Part shown: piece after piece, positions 45,593 to 53,979 of the stretch
How positions within the stretch are numbered: the first letter of the stretch is position 1
How the letters are laid out: the number at the start of each line of letters is the position of its first letter
NCBI GenBank assembly: GCA_022842065.1
Contig: JALHQH010000004.1
Span: 62,001 to 126,000 of the forward strand
Length of the DNA: 64,000 bases
Origin: Caldilineaceae bacterium
GTDB lineage: Bacteria; Chloroflexota; Anaerolineae; Caldilineales; Caldilineaceae
Direction of reading: 5' to 3'
Program-made: the position numbers and the translations under genes
Notes under the pieces: generated by a model
The model's input: the letters and a program-made list of their open reading frames with translations, nothing else
What the model was told of the DNA's origin: nothing
Databases searched by the model: none

Positions 45593-46750
45593 TTAGTGGG
45601 CGCGGGGCGTCAGAGGATCAGCAGGCACGGTGGGCATGACTTCGTCGGCCAGGTGTGGTCGCTGCGCAAAACGGCACGGATCATAGTCCCCAATCGGCAC
45701 ATCAGTCTCCCCTTCGACAATCAAGTCGCTGATTATCTTGTCATGGATCGGCGAGAGCGTAATGCCGCTGTGGCTGGTTGCCATGTAGAAGCCAGGCACA
45801 TGGGGCACCGGACCGAGGATCGGCTTGCCATCGCGCGGCATGGGCCGTAGCCCGGCGAAGTGACGCACAACGCGCAGATCTCTGGTCGCCGGCACAAGCC
45901 GCGCCGCATACTCGCGGATCTGCTGGTAGGCTTCAGCTGTCGTTGACCAGTCAAAGCCAACCTCTTCGTGGGTGGTGCCCAGGTAAAATTGGCCGTGCGG
46001 CTCTTGGCGCACTGAATCCATCGTCATGGGGCAGCTCACTTTGGTCGCCTCGGTGATTAGGATTTGACCACGCTGGGGAAAGAAATCAATTTCCAGATCG
46101 ACCAAAGCTGCGATCTGTTGTGACCACGGTCCAGCAGCACAAACAACATTGGGGGCTACAATATGGCCATGATTGGTTAAGACCCCGGTGACGCAATTAT
46201 CCTTGTCCTGCATAACCCCCTGCACTTCGGTTTGGTGAAACATGCGCACGCCCACCCGTTCACAGCCGCGCGCCAACGCATGGGTCCACTTGATCCAGTT
46301 AACTGAACCATCGTGCGGGCTCCAACTCGCCCCCACCAGGTCACGCGTGATCCCCGGCTGCATGGCAAAGACCTCGTCCGGTCCAATCATTTTGCCCTGG
46401 TAAAGTGGGCTGCGCCGTTGGCGTTCCACCATGGCTGCGGCTCGTTCATAATCCGCCTCGGTGAGACAGGGTGCAATGCCGCCGGGCTGGCGCAGATCAA
46501 CATCCTCGCCCAATTCTTCAACCAACTTGGGCCAGAGCAAACTGCTGCGTAGACTCAACTCCATGTAGGTGTGGGGCTCTTTGGTGTGTACCCAGACCAG
46601 GCCAAAGTTTTTGGTACTCGTGCCCGCGCCCGGTTCTGCCTGATCGACCAGGGTCACATCCTTGCCCCGTCGTGCCAATTGATAGGCAATCGAGCAGCCA
46701 ATGGCACCGCCGCCAATCACAATCACTTCGGTTTGGTGGATCGTTTGCAT
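45593..46750 (-). CDS. FAD-dependent oxidoreductase, DadA/glycine-oxidase-like
   Basis: 385 residues from ATG 46750 (an in-frame start at 46777 would add nine). VIVIGGGAIGCSIAYQLARRG is the FAD-binding GxGxxG, DQAEPGAGTSTKNFGLV follows in the usual position, and VVCAAGPWSQQIA and FAGLRPMPRDGKPILG are the C-terminal motifs of the DAO/DadA family. Such enzymes oxidise D- or secondary amino acids to imino acids. Substrate not determinable. Confidence 0.85.
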   Translation of the reverse strand: MQTIHQTEVIVIGGGAIGCSIAYQLARRGKDVTLVDQAEPGAGTSTKNFGLVWVHTKEPHTYMELSLRSSLLWPKLVEELGEDVDLRQPGGIAPCLTEADYERAAAMVERQRRSPLYQGKMIGPDEVFAMQPGITRDLVGASWSPHDGSVNWIKWTHALARGCERVGVRMFHQTEVQGVMQDKDNCVTGVLTNHGHIVAPNVVCAAGPWSQQIAALVDLEIDFFPQRGQILITEATKVSCPMTMDSVRQEPHGQFYLGTTHEEVGFDWSTTAEAYQQIREYAARLVPATRDLRVVRHFAGLRPMPRDGKPILGPVPHVPGFYMATSHSGITLSPIHDKIISDLIVEGETDVPIGDYDPCRFAQRPHLADEVMPTVPADPLTPRAH

Positions 46751-46767
46751 GAGTTTGCTCACTGGTC

Positions 46768-46830
46768 GTTTCGTCATGTGGTCGCGAAGTCACGTGGTCG
46801 CGAAGTCGTTTGGTCGGTCGTCAGTCGCGG
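46768..46830. repeat. Short tandem repeat GTGGTCGCGAAGTC
   Basis: CGTGGTCGCGAAGTC-like 16-nt units repeat twice exactly (46777-46792, 46793-46808) with degenerate GGTCGT units on both sides. It lies between two minus-strand genes and resembles the other short tandem repeats in this window. Confidence 0.55.
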
Positions 46831-46870
46831 GTACCCACTGGGCGCGTCGGTCGTCACACGTGCAAAGCTG

Positions 46871-47599
46871 TTAACCGCGCATGGTGAGAATCGGCGCGGT
46901 GAGATCGCTCAGGCGCTGGCGTTGTTGGCCTTGGTCGTCAAAATTAGCGGGATCAAGCCAGCGCTGGTAGGCGGCGTCGAGGGCGGGCCATTCCTGGTCG
47001 ATGCAGGCGTACCAGGCGGTGTCACGGTTGCGGCCTTTGTAAACCAGCGCCTGACGGAAGATCCCTTCATAGGAAAAACCATAACGCTGGGCGGCCCGCC
47101 GCGAAGGGGCATTGAGCGCGTCACATTTCCATTCATAGCGGCGGTAACCAAGGGTAAAGGCCCGCTGCATGAGCAGGTACATCGCCTCGCTAGCGACGCG
47201 GGCGCGTTGGAGCAAGGGTGAATAGACGACATGGCCCACTTCAATCGAACCGGCACTTGGGGTAATGCGCAAATAGCTGATATGTCCCACGGCTTTCCCG
47301 CTGGCCAAATCAATAATGGCATAAAAGAGCGGATCGGTCGAATGCTCGACACTGGCCAGCCACGTCTCGATTGCAGCGAGATCTTGAAAAGGGCCATAAC
47401 CCAGGTAGGTCCACATGGCACCAGTGTCATCAAGGCTGTAGGCAGCCAGGAGGTCCGCGGCGTGGCGCGCCACCGACAATCCCTCCAGTCGACAATAGCG
47501 CCCGACCAGCGGCGTATGATCAGGCCGCAGCGGCGCGGCCCAATCGGGCACCGGCTGGCCAATCGGCTGGCCAAGATCGTTATTAGTGTGATTTATCAT
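46871..47599 (-). CDS. GNAT-family N-acetyltransferase (RimJ/RimL-like)
   Basis: A 242-residue protein. AVGHISYLRITPSAGSIEVG and YSPLLQRARVASEAMYLLM are the acetyl-CoA-binding strands and helix (the R/QxxG/A region is ARVASEA). YRRYEWKCDALNAPSRRAAQRYGFSYEGIFR is the typical RimL-type end (N..S...a.klGF..eG..r), split here for length. It probably acetylates an amine of a protein, peptide or small molecule. The acceptor cannot be inferred. Confidence 0.82.
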   Translation of the reverse strand: MINHTNNDLGQPIGQPVPDWAAPLRPDHTPLVGRYCRLEGLSVARHAADLLAAYSLDDTGAMWTYLGYGPFQDLAAIETWLASVEHSTDPLFYAIIDLASGKAVGHISYLRITPSAGSIEVGHVVYSPLLQRARVASEAMYLLMQRAFTLGYRRYEWKCDALNAPSRRAAQRYGFSYEGIFRQALVYKGRNRDTAWYACIDQEWPALDAAYQRWLDPANFDDQGQQRQRLSDLTAPILTMRG

Positions 47600-47996
47600 G
47601 GACTGGGCCTCAAACTAGTAACAGGGTTGATAAGTGCCAGGTTTTTATAGCATAACGCCCACCCCAAGCGGGACGATCCAGCGTCACTGTCCCGTAGGGA
47701 CACCTGACCTTAGTATAGAGGATCTGCGCGTCGGGCGCAACCATCGTGCAAAAGCACGGTGTATTTCACGCTGGAGACGAATTTTTTGTACCACGAGAGT
47801 GCGTCGCACTGGCCAATGATGATTTCGTCAGGCCGATCCCATTTGGCCAGTGCGACGCACTCGGGTTCCCCATTGGGGGCGAATATCATTGCTCGCCAGG
47901 GATCGCCAGATCCCGGAGCGGCACAAAGATCTGGCGATCGTTCACCTGCGGCGGCTTCCCCTTACCCTGCAATGCGCCCGTGCGCGCAAAGCGTAA
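47600..47996. other. Intergenic region with several hairpins, no gene seen
   Basis: About 400 nt. It holds a TGTCCCGTAGGGACA palindrome (47688-47702), a 20-bp perfect inverted repeat (47797-47816 with 47843-47862, loop 26 nt), and a 12-bp repeat GATCGCCAGATC / GATCTGGCGATC (47901-47912, 47928-47939). Small open frames here are not convincing. A structured RNA or stacked repeats are possible. Confidence 0.5.
47797..47862. repeat. 20-bp perfect inverted repeat
   Basis: GAGTGCGTCGCACTGGCCAA and its exact complement flank a 26-nt spacer. Within each arm, GTGCGTCGCAC is itself a small palindrome. Confidence 0.6.
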
Positions 47997-48458
47997 CTAC
48001 AGCAACACCAGAAGCTCTGCCTGTAATTGACCGCCGGCCAGCATCAGCCGCCCCACGGTGATGGGGAGCGTAAAGCGGCGCGGGCCGGCGCTGCCAGGGT
48101 TGAAGTAAAGCACCCCCTGCCGCCATTCGATCAGCGGCTGGTGAGAGTGGCCGCTGATCACCGCGGCAAAACCGGCCGCGGCCGGCGTAAGATCCAGCGC
48201 ATGGCGGTCGTGGAGGACATAGAGCAGTTGGTCGCCGTAACTGACTACCTCTGTGAGCGGTAGCCCATCGGCCCAAGGGCCTTTATCAACATTGCCTCGC
48301 ACCACATAGAGCGGGGCAATGTCGCGTAAGGTCGCCAAAATTTCCGGTTTCCCAACATCCCCGGCATGGATGATGAGATCAGCCCCCTGCAGTGCCGCCA
48401 CCGCTTCCGGCCGCAGTAGCCCATGCGTATCGGCTATGACGCCGAGGAAATTTTTCAT
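47997..48458 (-). CDS. Metallophosphoesterase (YfcE-like)
   Basis: A 153-residue calcineurin-like phosphoesterase with the two-metal motif in order: ADTHG, HAGDVGK, RGNVDKG and ISGHSHQP (GHSH), then FNPGSAGPRR. The length fits the YfcE/MJ0936 group of small phosphodiesterases. The natural substrate is not known. Directly upstream of it on the minus strand, 17 nt away, is the PH-domain gene. Confidence 0.88.
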   Translation of the reverse strand: MKNFLGVIADTHGLLRPEAVAALQGADLIIHAGDVGKPEILATLRDIAPLYVVRGNVDKGPWADGLPLTEVVSYGDQLLYVLHDRHALDLTPAAAGFAAVISGHSHQPLIEWRQGVLYFNPGSAGPRRFTLPITVGRLMLAGGQLQAELLVLL

Positions 48459-48475
48459 TGGCGTTACCTCAACGG

Positions 48476-48847
48476 TTAGCGTAACACATGTTGTGCCAAT
48501 GTCCGCTGTACACCAAGAATGTTGGAGCCCTTGCGGAACTCCTTTTCAATCGGGGTGGCGTTGCCGGAGAGCCAGATCTTCAACTCCGCATCCAGGTCAA
48601 AGCGCCCGGCCGTCTCCACGGCAAAGTGGGTAATCGAACGGTAGGGAATCGAGTGGTATTCGACTTTTTTACCGGTCAACCCCTGTTTATCGACGAGAAT
48701 GAGCCGTTTGTCGGTAAAAACATACAGGTCACGCACCAACCGATAGGCTTGGGTCACTTGCTCACCGGGGACCAGGATTTCGCTGATTTCCTGCTCAACG
48801 CTAGTGCTATCAACTTCAGAGGCATTACCAAAAAGACCGCTTAACAT
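48476..48847 (-). CDS. Bacterial PH-domain protein (bPH_1/DUF1696-like)
   Basis: A 123-residue protein of the bacterial PH-domain family. VRDLYVFTDKRLILVDKQGLTGKKVEYHSIPYRSITHFAVETAG is the typical start (dalalTdkRlii.d.qG.tGkk.....i.y.si..fs.e.aG), given here in parts: LYVFTDKRLILVDKQG and VEYHSIPYRSITHF. Such proteins are small beta-barrels that may oligomerise; their role is unclear. It precedes the phosphoesterase by 17 nt on the same strand. Confidence 0.8.
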   Translation of the reverse strand: MLSGLFGNASEVDSTSVEQEISEILVPGEQVTQAYRLVRDLYVFTDKRLILVDKQGLTGKKVEYHSIPYRSITHFAVETAGRFDLDAELKIWLSGNATPIEKEFRKGSNILGVQRTLAQHVLR

Positions 48848-48924
48848 GATTTAATTCTCCCATGTTGCATTTTGTCCAAGAACCATTTAGAATGAGGATT
48901 CTACTATGGAATTTGTAGTGAGAT

Positions 48925-48955
48925 TTGCAGAAAGCCGAGATTGATCTGTTACAAT
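48925..48955 (+). promoter_or_regulatory. Candidate promoter of cysE giving a leaderless message
   Basis: TTGCAG (48925-48930), a 19-nt spacer and TACAAT (48950-48955) lie just before ATG 48963. The first transcribed base would fall at or next to the start codon, so the message may be leaderless. The spacer is longer than ideal. Confidence 0.45.
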
Positions 48956-48962
48956 ACCTGCT

Positions 48963-49790
48963 ATGATAAAAGCCGATCACGCCCTTACCCAACTCTTTGC
49001 GAAGCTAGATAACCAGACCCAAACGGCCTACCGTGACTTGCCGGCCAAGGTGGAATTGCAGCACTTTGCGGAAGAGCTGTTCAATTTTCTCTTTCCGATT
49101 AACTGCCGCCAGGAACGCCGCGCCGCGGTTCAGTATGTCACGCTGGCCGATCAGCTTCAGCGCATGCTCGCCCCACTCGATGTGGAAGCGACAACCGTTA
49201 CCGAAGATTTTTTTGCAGCTCTACCCGCGCTTCATGAACTGTTGTTAGACGATGCACGCGCCACCCTTGACTTTGATCCAGCCGCTACCAGCCTAGAAGA
49301 GGTGATCTCAACCTATCCTGGCTTCTATGCGATTGCGATCTATCGGCTAGCGCACGCATTGGTCAAACTGGGTGTGCCGTTGCTACCCCGCATGTTGACC
49401 GAACATGCTCACAGCAAAACCGGGATCGATATTCATCCCGCCGCCCAGATCGGTCATTCTTTCTTTATCGACCACGGTACTGGTCTGGTGATTGGCGCGA
49501 CCGTCATTATTGGCGACAATGTCAAGCTTTACCAAGGCGTCACGCTGGGCGCGCTACAGGTGGCAAAATCACTTGCCAACACCAAGCGTCACCCCACGAT
49601 CGAAGACGAAGTCATTATCTATGCGAATGCCACCATTTTGGGTGGCGAGACCGTCGTCGGCCACCACTCGGTGATTGGCGGCAATGTCTGGTTAACCAAG
49701 AGCGTCCCCCCTTATTCTCTGGTTTACCACGAGAGCCGCATCAGCGTCCGTAATCAACATGATAAACAACCACTGGATTTTGTGATTTAA
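48963..49790 (+). CDS. cysE: Serine O-acetyltransferase
   Basis: A 275-residue SAT of the left-handed parallel beta-helix fold. The N-terminal helical region precedes [20 protein letters not shown], then [21 protein letters not shown] with the catalytic His and the Asp-His pair, [16 protein letters not shown], and hexapeptide repeats through [20 protein letters not shown]. It makes O-acetylserine from serine and acetyl-CoA. cysK follows 109 nt downstream on the same strand, so the window encodes the full route from serine and sulfide to cysteine. The long N-terminal helices are like those of the EpsC type. Confidence 0.93.
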   Translation: MIKADHALTQLFAKLDNQTQTAYRDLPAKVELQHFAEELFNFLFPINCRQERRAAVQYVTLADQLQRMLAPLDVEATTVTEDFFAALPALHELLLDDARATLDFDPAATSLEEVISTYPGFYAIAIYRLAHALVKLGVPLLPRMLTEHAHSKTGIDIHPAAQIGHSFFIDHGTGLVIGATVIIGDNVKLYQGVTLGALQVAKSLANTKRHPTIEDEVIIYANATILGGETVVGHHSVIGGNVWLTKSVPPYSLVYHESRISVRNQHDKQPLDFVI

Positions 49791-49797
49791 AAGTTGC

Positions 49798-49870
49798 AAT
49801 GGGGCAGGGTGGCAAGGTGGCAAAGTACGCTGCAACCTTGCCACCCTGCAACCTTGCCACCTTGCAACCA
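49798..49870. repeat. Heptamer-like tandem repeat with inverted arms between cysE and cysK
   Basis: CAGGGTGGCAAGGT and its exact complement ACCTTGCCACCCTG flank a GGCAAAGTACGCTGCA core, and the right arm continues as a run of TGCAACC/TTGCCAC units. It lies between the cysE stop and the cysK ribosome site. Confidence 0.65.
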
Positions 49871-49898
49871 TTACGAACAAAGAGAGGGAGAAGTTTCC

Positions 49899-50807
49899 AT
49901 GCGCGTAAATAGTATTTTAGAAACCATTGGCAATACCCCCCATGTCCGCATCAACCGCCTTTATCCTGGCCGTGAGGTCTGGATGAAGCTGGAACGGGCC
50001 AACCCCGGCGGCAGCATCAAGGATCGGATCGGTCTGGCTATGATCGAAGCCGCCGAAGCCTCAGGTGAACTCAAGCCCGACAGCGTCATCATCGAGCCGA
50101 CCTCGGGCAATACCGGGATTGGCTTGGCCATGGCGGCGGCGGTCAAGGGCTACAAAATGATTTTGGTCATGCCGGAATCGATGTCGATTGAACGGCGCAA
50201 GATCATGGGCGCCTATGGCGCGACCTTTGACCTGACCCCGCGCGAAAAGGGGATGAAGGGGGCGATTGCCCGCGCCGAGGAACTCAAGGCGCAGACACCA
50301 AACGGTTGGATTCCCCAACAATTCGAGAATCCCGCCAACATTGAAGTGCACAAACGCACCACGGCCCAGGAGATTCTGAAAGATTTCCCAGAAGGCATTG
50401 ATGTGTTGATTACCGGCGTCGGGACCGGCGGCCACATCACCGCCTGCGCCGAAGTGCTCAAAGAGCACTGGCCCAATCTAAAGGTCTTCGCCGTTGAACC
50501 GGAACTTTCGCCGGTGATCAGCGGTGGCGCGCCTGGCCCGCACCCGATCCAGGGCATTGGTGCCGGTTTTATTCCGGTTAACCTGCACACCGATGCCATC
50601 GACGGCACGATCCAGGTCAGCAAGGACGCGGCCTTTGAGATGGCGCAGCGGGCCGGCAAGGAAGAGGGGATCTTTATCGGGGTTTCGTCCGGTGCATCGC
50701 TGGCTGCGGTCGCGAAGAAGCTGCCCGAACTACCAGCGAATGCCCGCGTGCTGACCTTCTGCTATGACACGGGCGAGCGCTATTTGTCAGTGGATGGCTT
50801 GTATTGA
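49899..50807 (+). CDS. cysK: Cysteine synthase (O-acetylserine sulfhydrylase)
   Basis: 302 residues from ATG 49899, preceded by GAGAGGGAG; a frame opening at 49794 is rejected because it reads through the repeat. The PLP lysine is in [12 protein letters not shown], followed by [19 protein letters not shown] (substrate-binding SGNTG), [16 protein letters not shown] (phosphate loop GTGGT/H) and [12 protein letters not shown]. It converts O-acetylserine and sulfide to cysteine in the cytoplasm, using the product of the upstream cysE. Single gene downstream of the repeat. Confidence 0.95.
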   Translation: MRVNSILETIGNTPHVRINRLYPGREVWMKLERANPGGSIKDRIGLAMIEAAEASGELKPDSVIIEPTSGNTGIGLAMAAAVKGYKMILVMPESMSIERRKIMGAYGATFDLTPREKGMKGAIARAEELKAQTPNGWIPQQFENPANIEVHKRTTAQEILKDFPEGIDVLITGVGTGGHITACAEVLKEHWPNLKVFAVEPELSPVISGGAPGPHPIQGIGAGFIPVNLHTDAIDGTIQVSKDAAFEMAQRAGKEEGIFIGVSSGASLAAVAKKLPELPANARVLTFCYDTGERYLSVDGLY

Positions 50808-50814
50808 TGGTGTA

Positions 50815-50921
50815 GGATTTAGGCAATTACCGCTGGCTTGCTGCTTTGCAGCCACTTCGTGTTTGGCAACAGATGCGCAGCATCCACGGCAAGCGCAGCC
50901 GCCGGTAAGTGCCTAAATCAT
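50815..50921. repeat. Palindromic repeat of the GGACTTACGCA family, long version
   Basis: Arms GATTTAGGCAATTACC and GGTAAGTGCCTAAATC share the pattern of the repeats at 25720-25782 and 26464-26527. The spacer is extended and includes a second pair, CTGGCTTGC against GCAAGCGCAG. It lies directly after cysK. Confidence 0.6.
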
Positions 50922-50926
50922 AAAAC

Positions 50927-50963
50927 TGTACACATGGCACACATGGGGCACGCCATGTGTACA
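50927..50963. terminator. Hairpin between convergent cysK and diterpene genes
   Basis: TGTACACATGGC (50927-50938) pairs exactly with GCCATGTGTACA (50952-50963) around a 13-nt loop. It lies between the ends of two convergent transcripts. No clear U tract follows, so termination efficiency is uncertain. Confidence 0.5.
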
Positions 50964-50989
50964 ACCGACCACGGCTTAAGTGCATCACC

Positions 50990-51898
50990 TTAGTGCTGTG
51001 CCGCGCTATCAGCAACGGTTGGCACAGCGGCCGCGATCGGCGAAGTCGGTTCAGGATACCAAAACGGGCCTAAACGCATCCCCAAGCCTAAGGTGGGGCC
51101 TGACTGCCAGGCGGCGGGCGACTGTGTAGCAGCGTGGGCGCGGGTCAGCTTTTCCGGCCGCCAAGTAGGCCGCAGATAGGCATAATCGTAGAAGATGTTG
51201 CGCAGTAATTCCCCATCCACACTATAGCCGGCGCGCTGTGTCCAGTAGCATTCGGCCTCGCCCAATAAAAGCGGTGGAATCAAGCCATGCGAGATACTGG
51301 GCTTACCAAAGGAAAGCAATAAGGTTGCCGGCGGAATCGCTTCCCCATAACAAGCGCAAATGGCTTCAGCCGCGGTTTGAGCTTGGGCGTGGACAATCCG
51401 TGTCAACAACTGGGTCCACAATCCCGGCGCATCCAGCGTAACGGTCCAGTAGAGGGTCTGTTGGCTGACGTTTGGCGTACTTTGTTTTAGCTGGTCCGCC
51501 ACCGCGAGCAGTTCTGGAATCCGTTCATCACAAAGTAACCGCACACGCCACCCCCGAGCAGCATAATGGGCCATGGTCTCCAGCCCAGCGATGCCCCACG
51601 CGGCCCAGGAGACCAGCCGATCACGGTAACGATTCACCTCTTGGAAGTTAGTCGGCACCAGCGCCGGCAAGATCAAATTACGCACGCCGTGGGCAAAGAT
51701 CACATCACAGGCTTGTAACATTTGGGTGCGCGCCCAGATGCTAAATTGCTCACTCCATGGTTCAATACCGGCCAGCACACCGGCGCGGCGCGTGCCGCCC
51801 GGGGTATATATCATCGTTGTCGGTGCTACCGGCTGAACCATAGCAAGGGGTGCGTTGAGAAATTCAGTCAGCGTTGGTTCAGGCTGTTGCATAGTCAC
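50990..51898 (-). CDS. Class I diterpene synthase-like protein of the Rv3378c/cis-prenyltransferase type
   Basis: 302 residues (ATG 51898, or 51892 which also fits), close to the 296 of Rv3378c, the tuberculosinol synthase of Mycobacterium tuberculosis with a (Z)-prenyltransferase fold. YTPGGTRRAG at 31-40 aligns with the DGTRR motif known there to hold a critical Asp and two Arg; here the Asp is Gly (G34), and R37 R38 are kept. GVRNLILPALVPTNFQEVNR and VNRYRDRLVSWAAWG resemble the helix region of that fold. It should act on the bicyclic diphosphate made by the overlapping class II gene, releasing a terpene alcohol or hydrocarbon. Its overlap of about 20 nt indicates coupled translation. Family call from memory, not a search. 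Confidence 0.6.
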   Translation of the reverse strand: MTMQQPEPTLTEFLNAPLAMVQPVAPTTMIYTPGGTRRAGVLAGIEPWSEQFSIWARTQMLQACDVIFAHGVRNLILPALVPTNFQEVNRYRDRLVSWAAWGIAGLETMAHYAARGWRVRLLCDERIPELLAVADQLKQSTPNVSQQTLYWTVTLDAPGLWTQLLTRIVHAQAQTAAEAICACYGEAIPPATLLLSFGKPSISHGLIPPLLLGEAECYWTQRAGYSVDGELLRNIFYDYAYLRPTWRPEKLTRAHAATQSPAAWQSGPTLGLGMRLGPFWYPEPTSPIAAAVPTVADSAAQH

Positions 51899-53450
51899 TG
51901 TATCGTGTGGTGGCCAGGATGGCGGTTAATTCGTAGATCCGATCGACCCGATATGGCGAGTAAAGTTCTTTGCCCAGCCAGATTCGTTCTTCGCCGGCAC
52001 GCTTTTCCCACTGGGCCAGTAACCATTGGTAACCAAGCGTAAGCGCCTGTTGGCCGGCCGGGCAAAGTAAGGCGCGTTTGGCGGCCTGATAGAGGGTAAT
52101 CAGGGCATAACAGGTGTTGATCCGGGTACCGCCGCCAGGCGTGCTGCCCCAGCTACCATCGGCCTGCTGACTTTCGATCAGCCGCTTAACCGCCTTGCGC
52201 ACTTCATCAGCGTACCCAAGTTGTTGCAAGACAAAAGTAACTTCCAAGGTGTTGTAGATCCAGGAACTGTGCCACTTATCGGCAAACCAATGCCCATCGA
52301 GCTGCTGACGTTCCACCAAAAACGATTCTGTCACCGGATCAGTACAGTTCATAGTGGTGAGCGCATAGAGCGCATGTGCGTTGGAGAAAACGGAAGGGTT
52401 TAGCTCATGGGGGAAAGTATAGAAATGCTGCCCATTTTTAAATTGCACAAGTTCTTTGCCACATTGCACGTAACCGGCCTTATGCAAAATGGCCGTTGCC
52501 AGACCGGTTGAATCCACATCCGGCGTGAATTGATCGCCAAAGCTCATCCCGTTACCGGTGACCATCGCCTGCTGCAATTCACTGATCTGGGTAGCAATCC
52601 CTGGCTGCAGCAGTGGGTCTTGAAATAGATCAGTCAGCAGTAAAGCATAGAGACCATAAGTCTGTTCAAAGCCGGTAATGGGATAGACATTGGGCACAAC
52701 CCCTGGAATGCCAACGTTGGTGGCGGTGGCCGCCCGCGTTAAGTAATCGTAGGCTTGGGGTTGGTAGCCGGCCAAGGTGGGCACGACACGACTTTGTTTT
52801 AGCCAGGCCGCAGTGGCACTGGGACTGTGACCAATGCCCCCAGAGCGATCAAACAAAGGTGGATTTGGATCGTGCCCCCAGGCCTCCCATGAATAGGTTG
52901 GCGCATCACCAGCGCGCGGTTTAAAGCGGTGGATCTGCTGACACTTGTACTCGCGTAAGGCAAAGAGCGACCGATAGGGGGTGGGGTTGACCGGAAGGCC
53001 AGCTGCGATCGCCTCTTCCAGCAGATGGGGAAGAATCATTTCCGTGGCAATCGGCAAAAGATCTAGGCTCAGTTCATCCCAAATCATCGCCCCTTGCTGC
53101 AGAAAGCTGATGCCAGCATCAATACTCGCTTGGCGGCGTTGCCGGTCGATGGCTGGTACGTCGATGGCTGGTACACCGCCACTGGGTTGAATACTTTGCT
53201 GGAGGGCTAAAAGGGCAGCCAGTGTGGGGACATAGCGCGCATAGGGGGCAGTCGTGTCGCCCCAACCACCGTCGGCGCGCTGCTGGTTTAGCAGCCAGTT
53301 GATGGTGGGCGCGGCTGCTGCAGGCGTCAGCGCAAAGCGAATTACCTGGGCAGTGTCATAAATGGAAGGACTGATTAAGCCCCCATCTTTGCCCAAATCC
53401 GCAATCAAATTGCGCAGTTCCGCCAAGAGTCGTTGTGTTAAGTCTTGCAT
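51879..53450 (-). CDS. Class II diterpene cyclase (prenyltransferase/squalene-oxidase repeat protein)
   Basis: 523 residues from ATG 53450, with GGAGG six bases upstream; the longer frame to 53519 is rejected. The N-terminal INWLLNQQRADGGWGDT and C-terminal RLIESQQADGSWGSTPGGG are QW-like repeats of the squalene-hopene/class II cyclase fold. DVDST (about Asp 311, Asp 313) lies where class II cyclases keep the DxDD acid motif. It is close to the DxDTT of Rv3377c, the halimadienyl diphosphate synthase. The product is expected to be a protonation-cyclised bicyclic C20 diphosphate. The next gene on the strand is the class I partner, as in Mycobacterium and Herpetosiphon. No GGPP synthase is nearby. 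Confidence 0.8.
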   Translation of the reverse strand: MQDLTQRLLAELRNLIADLGKDGGLISPSIYDTAQVIRFALTPAAAAPTINWLLNQQRADGGWGDTTAPYARYVPTLAALLALQQSIQPSGGVPAIDVPAIDRQRRQASIDAGISFLQQGAMIWDELSLDLLPIATEMILPHLLEEAIAAGLPVNPTPYRSLFALREYKCQQIHRFKPRAGDAPTYSWEAWGHDPNPPLFDRSGGIGHSPSATAAWLKQSRVVPTLAGYQPQAYDYLTRAATATNVGIPGVVPNVYPITGFEQTYGLYALLLTDLFQDPLLQPGIATQISELQQAMVTGNGMSFGDQFTPDVDSTGLATAILHKAGYVQCGKELVQFKNGQHFYTFPHELNPSVFSNAHALYALTTMNCTDPVTESFLVERQQLDGHWFADKWHSSWIYNTLEVTFVLQQLGYADEVRKAVKRLIESQQADGSWGSTPGGGTRINTCYALITLYQAAKRALLCPAGQQALTLGYQWLLAQWEKRAGEERIWLGKELYSPYRVDRIYELTAILATTRYSDYATA

Positions 53451-53979
53451 TAATGCCTCCGATAGATGTGTGATGGAATGGTGTAATGGAATCGTGAGGA
53501 TTAGGAGAAAAGGCTGCACCCGCTAGATTGGGTAACAGCTGTGGTAAATCATTATAGAGTAACTTGTATAAATTATTGTTGCACATATTACTTAATCCAC
53601 CTTTCTGTTTTCTAACTAAGCCCAAATTCGTGGCATTACCTTATAAAAATGTATTGTTTGCTGAAAGAGGAAGTGCCTATGGTTTTATATGCACCATTTT
53701 GACAGTTAAAAGTACTTTTGATATAATATCCAATTGTCTATTTATCAGGTGGCTGATACAGCTTAGCTTGCACATTGACAGAAGTTTTATCACCTAACTT
53801 GTTACGGAAAATTGTTTCGCCCACTTAATGTGTGCCTGTTTCGAGAACAAGGGTTGGCAACCGATAGTTGACCACATCTGGTTGACCAGATCAAAGAGTA
53901 GGATTGTTTTCCAACAGTGGATATGTTAGGCAAGATTGAACTAAGTCGATCGGGCGACGGAGTGCGGCGAGAAACACTC
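53451..53979. other. Divergent intergenic region (diterpene genes / yceD operon)
   Basis: About 530 nt with no convincing gene; a 77-residue frame at 53564-53797 overlaps a promoter and looks spurious. A fully consensus promoter (53699-53727) faces the yceD operon. For the diterpene genes a TATAAT box lies on the minus strand at 53551-53556, without a clear -35. Confidence 0.55.
53699..53727 (+). promoter_or_regulatory. Consensus sigma-70 promoter of the yceD-rpmF-fab operon
   Basis: TTGACA (53699-53704), exactly 17 nt and TATAAT (53722-53727) match the sigma-70 consensus at all twelve positions. It points toward yceD, leaving a leader of about 245 nt before ATG 53980. The strength suits a ribosomal-protein operon. 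Confidence 0.8.

Noticed and set aside
53564..53797. 77-codon open frame before yceD
   Set aside because: It spans a consensus promoter and has an unlikely composition for a gene.
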